DNA of 29,292 bases from contig DAOTZU010000210.1 in NCBI GenBank assembly GCA_034433995.1, positions 1-29,292 on the forward strand, in the 5' to 3' direction. The stretch is from DAOTZU01 sp034433995 (lineage in GTDB: Bacteria; Chloroflexota; Anaerolineae; UBA1429). How positions within the stretch are numbered: position 1 is the stretch's first letter; every line of letters starts with the position of its first letter. Below, one piece after another: positions 23,319 through 29,292 of this stretch. A model generated the notes under the pieces. The model was not told where the DNA came from and did not search any database. It saw only the letters and a list, made by a program, of their open reading frames with translations. The translations under genes were made by a program, and so were the position numbers.

Positions 23319-23831
23319 ATGCACAACGAACCGTCTTCCCCTGCGTTCATCCTCATCGGCCAGATCGTCGCCCCCAGGGGGGTGCGCGGCGAGCTGAAGG
23401 TGAACCTCGCCGCCGAGCCGGAGGAGTTTCTGGCCCTGGAGCGCGTCTATGTGGGCGCGGAGCGGACCCCTTTTGCGGTGGAACAGGTGCGGCTGTTCCG
23501 CGGCCAGGCGCTTTTGCGCTTGCGGGGTATTGACGACCGCAACGCCGCCGAGACGTTGCGCGGCGCCTCAGTCTATCTCTCTTCCACGGAGGCCCTGCCC
23601 CTGGGCGAGGGCGAATATTACTATGAGCAGATCTTGGGCCTTGAAGTCTATACCGTCGAGGGAGAGCATCTGGGCCAGGTGGTGGAGATCATCGCCACCG
23701 GCGCCAACGATGTTTACGTGGTGCAAGGTCCCGAGGGCGAGGTGCTGCTGCCGGCCATCCGCCAGGTGATCCTCCAGGTGGATCTGGCGGCGGGGACGAT
23801 GCGGGTCAAGCTCTTGGAGGGGCTGCGATGA
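23319..23831 (+). CDS. rimM: 16S rRNA processing / 30S maturation protein RimM
   Basis: A 170-residue assembly factor that binds ribosomal protein S19 and helps mature the 30S head. The N-terminal barrel has IGQIVAPRGVRGELKV, and the C-terminal PRC barrel runs from YYYEQILGLEVYTVEGE through GANDVYVVQGPEGEVLLPA. The ATG at 23319 has only a weak GAGAG site. The frame is open to 23250, but that start would fall in the preceding terminator. The TGA stop overlaps the dprA start as ATGA, so the two are translationally coupled. Confidence 0.95.
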   Translation: MHNEPSSPAFILIGQIVAPRGVRGELKVNLAAEPEEFLALERVYVGAERTPFAVEQVRLFRGQALLRLRGIDDRNAAETLRGASVYLSSTEALPLGEGEYYYEQILGLEVYTVEGEHLGQVVEIIATGANDVYVVQGPEGEVLLPAIRQVILQVDLAAGTMRVKLLEGLR

Positions 23832-24916
23832 GCGATGTGCGCTACTGGTTAGGGTTCAACCTCGTGCCGCGCGTCGGCCCCGTGCGCTTGCAGGCGCTGC
23901 AGCAATACTTTGGCGATCTGGAGCTCGCCTGGCGCGCCGACGCCGCCACGCTGCGGGCCGCCGGCTTGCCCCAAGACGCCCTGGAGCGGCTGCTCTATGC
24001 GCGCCAGCGACTGAACCTGGATGCCGAGCTGGCCAAGGTGGAGGCTTTGGGCCTGCGCCTGCTCACCTGGGAGAGCGGCGATTATCCGCCGTTGCTCAAG
24101 CATATCGCCCAGCCGCCGCCCCTGCTTTACGTGCGCGGCCAGCTCACGGCCGCCGACGAATGGGCCGTGGCCGTGGTGGGCACCCGCCAGCCCAGCGCCT
24201 ACGGCAAAGAGGTCACCCGCCGTCTGGCCGGTGATTTGGCGCGCAACGGGATCACCGTGGTCAGCGGGTTAGCCCTGGGGATTGACGGCCTGGCCCATCG
24301 GGCCGCCTTGGAGGCCGGCGGGCGCACGCTGGCGGTTCTGGGGTGCGGCTTGGACATCATCTATCCGCCCAGCCACAGCAAGTTGGCCGAGGCCATCGTG
24401 GAACAGGGCGCTCTCGTCTCCGATTACCCCCTGGGCACCAAGCCCGAGGCGGTGAATTTTCCGCCCCGCAACCGCATCATCAGCGGCCTCTCTTTGGGCA
24501 CTCTGGTCGTTGAGGCGGGCAGCAAGAGCGGCGCCCTCATCACCGCCCAATTCGCCTTGGAACAGGGGCGCGAGACCTTTGCCGTGCCCGGCAACATCTA
24601 CAACCGGGCCAGCGAGGGCACCAACGCCCTGATCCAGCGGGGGGAGGCCAAGTTGGTGACCAAGGTGCAAGACATCTTGGAGGAGCTGAACCTGACCATG
24701 GTGGCTCAACAGAGCGAGGTGCGCGAGGCCATGCCCGAGACGCCGGAGGAAAAGATCCTTTTGGCCCTGGTGGGCCCTGAGCCGCTCCACTTGGACGAAC
24801 TGGTGCGCCAGGCAGGGCTGCCCACGGCCACGGTCTCTAGCACTTTGTGTATGATGGAACTCAAAGGGTTGGTGCGCCGTGTGGACCACACCTGTTACGT
24901 GGCCATCCGCCCTTGA
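23828..24916 (+). CDS. dprA: DNA-processing protein DprA (Smf)
   Basis: A 362-residue protein that loads RecA on incoming single-stranded DNA during natural transformation. It has an N-terminal SAM/HhH-like region (LVPRVGPVRLQALQQYF). The Rossmann core carries VVGTRQPSAYGKEV, SGLALGIDGLAHRAAL and the AVLGCGLDIIYPPSH segment. NFPPRNRIISGLS and EAGSKSGALITA are also family signatures. A C-terminal winged-helix DML1-like domain starts near residue 300. Length is normal for DprA with the winged-helix tail. It overlaps rimM by four bases, in the place where many bacteria have trmD. Confidence 0.96.
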   Translation: MSDVRYWLGFNLVPRVGPVRLQALQQYFGDLELAWRADAATLRAAGLPQDALERLLYARQRLNLDAELAKVEALGLRLLTWESGDYPPLLKHIAQPPPLLYVRGQLTAADEWAVAVVGTRQPSAYGKEVTRRLAGDLARNGITVVSGLALGIDGLAHRAALEAGGRTLAVLGCGLDIIYPPSHSKLAEAIVEQGALVSDYPLGTKPEAVNFPPRNRIISGLSLGTLVVEAGSKSGALITAQFALEQGRETFAVPGNIYNRASEGTNALIQRGEAKLVTKVQDILEELNLTMVAQQSEVREAMPETPEEKILLALVGPEPLHLDELVRQAGLPTATVSSTLCMMELKGLVRRVDHTCYVAIRP

Positions 24917-24924
24917 CGATCTTG

Positions 24925-24991
24925 CCACGGAGACACCGAGGGCACGGAGAATCTTCTGTTTCTCTCCGTGTCCTCCGTGCCTCCGTGGTGA
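24925..24991. repeat. Long imperfect hairpin repeat between dprA and manC
   Basis: Arm 24925-24950 pairs with 24963-24988 over 26 bases with three mismatches, leaving a 12-base loop. The right arm is related to the repeat in the rpsP leader at 22617-22645. It begins nine bases past the dprA stop. Confidence 0.75.
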
Positions 24992-25013
24992 GCTGGCATC
25001 ACGGAGGTCGGTG

Positions 25014-26126
25014 ATGTTCCCTTCCCATGATGCGCTTGGCGAGGTTTACGTCGCCATCCTGGCCGGGGGCAGTGGCACGCGCTTGTGGCCCCTTAGCCGC
25101 CAGGCCCGGCCCAAACAATTCCTCAGCCTGGTGGGACAAAGCTCGTTGCTCCAACAGACGGTGGCGCGGATAACGCCCCTGGTGCCGCCTGAGCGGATCT
25201 TGGTCCTCACCGGGCCGGACCACGCCCCCCTGGTCGCCGCGCAACTCCCGGAACTGCCCCGCGAGAATATCTTGGTCGAACCATCGCCCAAGGGCACAGC
25301 CCCTTGCTTGGGGCTGGCGGCATTGCGCTTGCGCGCCAGGGCCTCCTCCGACCAGGCGGTGATGCTCTCCCTGCACGCGGATCATGTGGTCACGGCCGAG
25401 GAACGCTTGCGCGCTGCGCTGCGGGCGGCGGTGTTCACGGCCCGCGAGGGGTATTTGGTCACCGTGGGCATCGTCCCTGGCCATCCGGAGACGGGCTATG
25501 GCTACATCGAGCGCGGCGAGGCATTGGCCGAGATCGCCGGACAGCGGATCTACCATGTGGCCCGCTTCACCGAAAAGCCCCCCTTGGAGGAGGCCCAGCG
25601 TTTCGTGGCCAGCGGACGCTACTATTGGAACACGGGCTATTTCGCCTGGACCTTGGGGCGCATCCTGGGCGAGTTTCGGCAGTGGCTCCCCGAGGTGACC
25701 GCCCGCCTGGAAGAGACGGCCGCGCTCCTTTCCGCCGACCCAAACCCAGAAGCACCGCCCCGCCCTTGGGCCGAGATCCAGCCCATCACCATTGATGTGG
25801 GCATCATGGAGCGGGCCCGGCGCATCGCCGTCATCCCCTGCGATCTGGGTTGGAGCGACGTGGGCAGTTGGGCCGCCTTACACGACCTTTTGCCTTCCGA
25901 TGCGGCGGGAAACGCCCTCTTGGGGGATGGGCTTTACGTTGGCTTGGATACATCTCGCTCGCTGATCCGCGGGCAAGGGGGGCGACTGATTGCCACCATC
26001 GGCCTGGAGGAGATGATCGTGGTGGATACCGCGGACGCCTTGCTGATCCTGCCCAAAAGCCGCGCCCAAGATGTGAGCGCCCTGGTCAAAGAGCTGCGAC
26101 GGCGCGGATTAGGCAAGTATCTCTAA
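25014..26126 (+). CDS. manC: Mannose-1-phosphate guanylyltransferase
   Basis: A 370-residue nucleotidyltransferase that joins GTP and mannose-1-phosphate to make GDP-mannose for glycan and polysaccharide synthesis. The N-terminal nucleotide loop is AILAGGSGTRLWPLSR, followed by RPKQFLSLVG. LSLHADHVV corresponds to the metal-binding PADH/SADH position. TGYGYIERG, RFTEKPPLEEAQRFV and YYWNTGYFAW are family motifs, as is DLGWSDVGSW. It is the single-domain form, without the cupin phosphomannose-isomerase tail. The ATG at 25014 follows CGGAGG; the frame is open upstream to 24879 but there it only covers the dprA end and the hairpin. It may be read from the dprA operon. Confidence 0.92.
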   Translation: MFPSHDALGEVYVAILAGGSGTRLWPLSRQARPKQFLSLVGQSSLLQQTVARITPLVPPERILVLTGPDHAPLVAAQLPELPRENILVEPSPKGTAPCLGLAALRLRARASSDQAVMLSLHADHVVTAEERLRAALRAAVFTAREGYLVTVGIVPGHPETGYGYIERGEALAEIAGQRIYHVARFTEKPPLEEAQRFVASGRYYWNTGYFAWTLGRILGEFRQWLPEVTARLEETAALLSADPNPEAPPRPWAEIQPITIDVGIMERARRIAVIPCDLGWSDVGSWAALHDLLPSDAAGNALLGDGLYVGLDTSRSLIRGQGGRLIATIGLEEMIVVDTADALLILPKSRAQDVSALVKELRRRGLGKYL

Positions 26127-26139
26127 ACGAGGTTGAACC

Positions 26140-27375
26140 TTGCAAGCAGAAATCGTTACCATCGGCACAGAACTTCTCTTGGGCGAGATCGTGGACACCA
26201 ACGCTGCCTGGATCGCCCAACGCCTGGCCACCATCGGCTTGAACCATTATTACACCACCACCGTGGGGGATAACCTGGCGCGCATCACCGAGGTGCTGCG
26301 CCATGCCCTGGCGCGCTCCGAGGTGGTGATCACCACCGGCGGCCTCGGCCCGACGGTGGACGACGTCACCCGCGAGGCCGTGGCTGCCGCCACCGAGCGC
26401 CCGCTGGTGTTGGATGAGAGCCTGTTGGAGGAGATCGCCTGTTTCTTTGCCCGGCGCCAGGCCCCCATGACGGAGAACAACCGCAAGCAAGCTTGTCTTC
26501 CCCAAGGAGCGCGGGTGATCCACAATCCCGTGGGCACGGCGCCCGCCTTTGCGGTGGAGCACCAGGGGCATGTGGTCATCTCTTTGCCCGGCGTGCCCCA
26601 CGAGATGAAGCACTTGATGGAGACGGAGGTCATTCCCTATCTTCGGGAACGCTTTGGCCTGCACAGTGTGATCAAGAGCCGCGTCTTGCGCACCTGCGGC
26701 ATCGGCGAGAGCGTGATCGATAGCAAGATCGCCGATCTGATGCGCCTCACCAACCCCACGGTGGGCACGGCGGCCCATCCGGGGCAGACGGACGTGCGCA
26801 TCACCGCCAAGGCCGAGAGCCTTGAGGAGGCGCTGGCGCTCATCGCCCCCGTCGAGGCCGAGCTGCGCGCCCGCCTGGGAGATTATGTGTATGGCGTGGA
26901 TCAGGAATCCCTGAGCGACGTGGTCAGCCGCCTCCTGGCCCAGCACGGGCTGCGCTTGGCCCTGGCCGATATGGCCACCCAAGGGGAGCTGGCTCAATGG
27001 TTGGCCGGCAGCGCCCAGAGCGCCATGGCCTTTGCCGGGGCCACCGTCTTGGCCGGGATCATCTCCTTGCGGGTCACGCTGGATCTGGACGAGGCCCTCT
27101 TGGCCCAATATGGCTGCCCCAGCCAGCCCGTGGCTGATGCCGCCGCCCAGGCGGCACGACGCCTGCACGGCGCCGATCTGGGCTTGGCTCTGATCGGCCC
27201 TGAGGACCCCTCCGCGCCCGATGCGCCGCCGGTCTATTGCAGCCTGGCCACCGCGCATGGCGTGATCGCCGCCCCGCCCCGGCGCGGGCGCAGCGGCCCC
27301 GCCGGCCGGGGCTGGTTGATGCATTTGGCGCTGGATTTGGTGCGGCGGCATCTCTTGGGGCTACCCATCGGCTGA
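26140..27375 (+). CDS. cinA: CinA-family protein with degenerate amidase domain
   Basis: A 411-residue competence/damage-inducible CinA homologue. The N-terminal half is the MoCF-like (COG1058) pyrophosphatase domain: VTIGTELLLGEIVDTNAAWI, TTGGLGPTVDDVTREAVA, PVGTAPAF and SLPGVPHEM are all intact. The C-terminal half corresponds to the nicotinamide-nucleotide amidase PncC domain. Its catalytic AESxTGG stretch is replaced by ADMATQG (residues 276-282), losing the nucleophile serine. It starts with TTG at 26140 after ACGAGG, 13 bases past manC, so it is co-transcribed. Presence near dprA fits the frequent genomic association of competence genes. The deamidase reaction is probably lost. Confidence 0.9.
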   Translation: MQAEIVTIGTELLLGEIVDTNAAWIAQRLATIGLNHYYTTTVGDNLARITEVLRHALARSEVVITTGGLGPTVDDVTREAVAAATERPLVLDESLLEEIACFFARRQAPMTENNRKQACLPQGARVIHNPVGTAPAFAVEHQGHVVISLPGVPHEMKHLMETEVIPYLRERFGLHSVIKSRVLRTCGIGESVIDSKIADLMRLTNPTVGTAAHPGQTDVRITAKAESLEEALALIAPVEAELRARLGDYVYGVDQESLSDVVSRLLAQHGLRLALADMATQGELAQWLAGSAQSAMAFAGATVLAGIISLRVTLDLDEALLAQYGCPSQPVADAAAQAARRLHGADLGLALIGPEDPSAPDAPPVYCSLATAHGVIAAPPRRGRSGPAGRGWLMHLALDLVRRHLLGLPIG

Positions 27376-27400
27376 AGAGCGGCATAGGCCGGCCGATGGG
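27364..27400. terminator. Bidirectional hairpin between convergent cinA and the FAD protein gene
   Basis: Nine-base perfect arms CCCATCGGC (27364-27372) and GCCGATGGG (27392-27400) flank a 19-base loop. The left arm includes the last codons of cinA, and the right arm ends just before the opposite stop codon. No strong T-tract is seen on either side. Confidence 0.4.
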
Positions 27401-28774
27401 TTAACCACGAAGGGCCGCGTATGCTTCCCCCTTGGCTGCCGCGATGATCCCCCGCGCGGCGATCTCGCCGGTGGCCGCGGCCCCGGCGATGCCCCGCGCC
27501 ACGCCCGCGCCATCGCCGGCCACATACAGGCCGCGAATCTCGGTTTGCAAGGTCTTGTCGGTCTTGAGCCTGGTGGCGTAGCGTTTCAGTTCTAGAGCGT
27601 AGAGCAGGGTGCGGTCGGCATCCAGGCCGGGGATCACCCGGGCCAGTAGCTCCAGCGCCTCCAAAAGGTCGGTGGTGATACGGTGGGGCAGGGCCATGGA
27701 GAGGTCCCCTGGGGTGACGTCGGTGAGGGTGGGCACCACGTCGCCGGGGCTTTTTTGCAGGCGGCCCCAAGTGGAGCGGCGATGGCGGCGGAGGTCGCCC
27801 AGGCTCTGCAGGAGCGGCTTGCCCCCGCCGATGGTGGTGGCCAACTGGGCGATGGAGATGCCGTAGGCGATGGTGCTCTCCACCGGCTCGGTGAGGTTGA
27901 TGCTGGTGAGCAGGGCAAAATTGGTGTTCTCTGACCTTTTCCCCTTCAGGGCATGGCCATTGACGCCCACAATCCCCTCATCATAGACCTCTTTGACCAC
28001 AAAGCCGTAGGGCGAGACACAGAAGGTGCGCACCCGGTCATCGTACGTGGGGGCGCGGATGTAGAACTTGGGGTCGTAGCAGGTGGCGATGACCTCTTCC
28101 ATGACGATGGCCGGCACCTCCACCCGCACGCCCACGTCCACCGGGTTATAGCTGATGGTGAGGGCGTGTTCTTGGGCGAGCTGGCGCATCCACTCGCTGC
28201 CCACCCGGCCGGGGGCCAGGAGCACGTAATCGGCCGGCAGGAATTCGCCCCCGTTGAGGCGCACCCCCTGGATGGTGCGGCCCTCGCAGACGATATCCGT
28301 CACCCGCGTCTCCAGGCGAAAGCCCACGCCCTGGCGGCGCAAATCATCGCTGAACTGCTGGATGAACTGGGTCAGATGGTCGGAGCCGATGTGGGCCTGG
28401 CGGATGGGCAGGAACATCACGCCGCATTTGGCAGCGCGTTTTTCCAGCTCGCGGGTGCGCTCGTCGTCGGTGGGGATCACCCGCACATCGTAGCGGGCCA
28501 GGATCGCCTCGATGTGGGCCACCAACGCCCAGGCCTCATCGGCGCGCAGGAACTCGTACAGATCGCCGCCCACCTGGGGATGGAAATTCACTTTGCCATC
28601 GGAGAAGGTCCCCGATCCCCCCATCCCGTGGAGCAGGTCAAAGGCGTTGTTGCGCTCGCGCTGGGCCACATCCTTGCCCATATCCAGGACGATGACCTCC
28701 AGCCCCTGCTGGCTCAGCTCATGGGCGGCGAACAAGCCGGCCGGGCCGGCGCCGACGATGGCCACACGCTTCAT
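27401..28774 (-). CDS. Uncharacterised FAD-dependent dehydrogenase (COG2509)
   Basis: A 457-residue flavoprotein. The N-terminal dinucleotide fold shows VAIVGAGPAGLFAAHEL and an acidic end of strand two (VIVLDMG). The GGSGTFSDGKVNF motif (about 50-62) is diagnostic of the COG2509 group. A late FAD motif GLYVAGDGAGVARGIAGAAATG closes the fold. The ATG follows AGGAGAGG. It lies 34 bases downstream of the methyltransferase gene and could share its transcript. Known members are mostly unstudied; some are annotated as NAD(FAD)-utilising dehydrogenases. Substrate unknown. Confidence 0.9.
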   Translation of the reverse strand: MKRVAIVGAGPAGLFAAHELSQQGLEVIVLDMGKDVAQRERNNAFDLLHGMGGSGTFSDGKVNFHPQVGGDLYEFLRADEAWALVAHIEAILARYDVRVIPTDDERTRELEKRAAKCGVMFLPIRQAHIGSDHLTQFIQQFSDDLRRQGVGFRLETRVTDIVCEGRTIQGVRLNGGEFLPADYVLLAPGRVGSEWMRQLAQEHALTISYNPVDVGVRVEVPAIVMEEVIATCYDPKFYIRAPTYDDRVRTFCVSPYGFVVKEVYDEGIVGVNGHALKGKRSENTNFALLTSINLTEPVESTIAYGISIAQLATTIGGGKPLLQSLGDLRRHRRSTWGRLQKSPGDVVPTLTDVTPGDLSMALPHRITTDLLEALELLARVIPGLDADRTLLYALELKRYATRLKTDKTLQTEIRGLYVAGDGAGVARGIAGAAATGEIAARGIIAAAKGEAYAALRG

Positions 28775-28808
28775 CTTTTGCCTCTCCTCGCAAGTGGGAA
28801 GCCTATTT

Positions 28809-29292
28809 TCACGCCGATTTTTCTTCCGCGTCTTTTTGATAAACTTCTGTCCCTTCCAAGAGTTGGATCTGGACTATTCCCTGTCTATTTTCTAGATTTA
28901 TATGACTATGATCAATTTTCCTCTTTTCAGTTGAGGTAAGTTGTGGTGGAAATATCTTGGCCGCATCTATATCCCGGATGCTTTGTATCTTGCCCAAAAA
29001 GTAAGAGACATAGTAACCCTGAAAAGTCGTCTCGCGAGCCTTTGCTAGCTTGGCTGTGGCAATCTTGACATACTGGGGATCGAGCTCGATACCCACGAAA
29101 TGCCGGCCCAACTTTTTGGCCGCGATGGCCGTGGTGCCTGTACCCAGAAAAGGATCTAGCACAACATCACCGGCGTCGGTGCTCATCAGCACAATGCGCT
29201 CCAGAAGAGGCACCGGCAATTGGCATGGATGTTCATCCCGTCGCACGCTATGGCGAATACGATGGATATCCGTCCAGACATCGCTTACCAAG
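28809..29292 (-). CDS. DNA N4/N6 methyltransferase, C-terminal part (cut by window edge)
   Basis: The frame enters from the right edge and ends at 28809; the true start and the DPPY/SPPY motif IV lie outside the window. The visible part has the region before motif I of a beta-class methylase (HPCQLPVPLLERIV), then motif I itself (VVLDPFLGTGTTAIAA) that binds S-adenosylmethionine, then GRHFVGIELDPQYV. After that a tail of about 80 residues is rich in Lys, Ile and Gln. Base composition is clearly more AT-rich than the rest of the window. It is either an orphan methylase or part of a restriction-modification system whose other gene would lie further right. Confidence 0.85.
   Translation of the reverse strand, partial: LVSDVWTDIHRIRHSVRRDEHPCQLPVPLLERIVLMSTDAGDVVLDPFLGTGTTAIAAKKLGRHFVGIELDPQYVKIATAKLAKARETTFQGYYVSYFLGKIQSIRDIDAAKIFPPQLTSTEKRKIDHSHINLENRQGIVQIQLLEGTEVYQKDAEEKSA

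Noticed and set aside
28800..29292. Transposase or insertion sequence as the cause of the AT-rich edge
   Set aside because: No inverted ends or transposase motifs are visible; the frame is clearly a methyltransferase.

Overview
The window is GC-rich, roughly 60-65% by eye, and gene-dense. It uses GTG and TTG starts alongside ATG, and nearly every intergenic gap carries a clean sigma70-type promoter with a 17-base spacer. The mix of genes and the palindromic intergenic repeats fits a Chloroflexota bacterium, for example of the Anaerolineae. The relevant genes are an archaeal-type PurO-like IMP cyclohydrolase, a COG2509 FAD protein, UroD-like and Gfo/Idh/MocA proteins, and rimM running into dprA. 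The lineage is inferred from gene content only and could not be checked by search.

Left part (1-6058, all minus strand): an FtsA/PilM-like protein cut by the window edge follows alaS in one operon. Upstream lie a 639-residue protein of unknown function, probably an alpha/alpha-toroid carbohydrate-active enzyme, and a D-lyxose isomerase-type cupin. Each has its own promoter. Hairpin repeats fill the gaps.

Middle left (6238-11757, plus strand): an APC permease fused to two Usp domains, a large parallel beta-helix (GH141-like) protein, and an alpha/beta hydrolase of the monoacylglycerol lipase type. The hydrolase overlaps by four bases the convergent cadA-type P-ATPase gene. That ATPase is the second gene of an ArsR/SmtB-regulated metal-resistance operon (11754-14379), with a textbook promoter and operator.

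Middle right (14507-19295, minus strand): oligoendopeptidase F, a PurO-like IMP cyclohydrolase, a UroD-like protein, and a Gfo/Idh/MocA oxidoreductase. Next come two convergent tRNA genes, tRNA-Arg(CCT) and tRNA-Pro(GGG).

Right part (19879-27375, plus strand): a membrane-anchored protein with two arrestin-like beta domains, then the ffh-rpsP-khpA-rimM translation and secretion cluster. It continues into dprA, a mannose-1-phosphate guanylyltransferase, and cinA. Convergent to these are a COG2509 FAD-dependent dehydrogenase and, at the right edge in visibly AT-richer DNA, the C-terminal part of a DNA N4/N6 methyltransferase.

Most of the content is housekeeping. I do not see a complete new defence or biosynthetic system. 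The least explained items are the arrestin-fold membrane protein, the 639-residue toroid protein, the UroD-like/PurO-like gene pair, the CinA with a degenerate amidase site, and two families of structured intergenic repeats.
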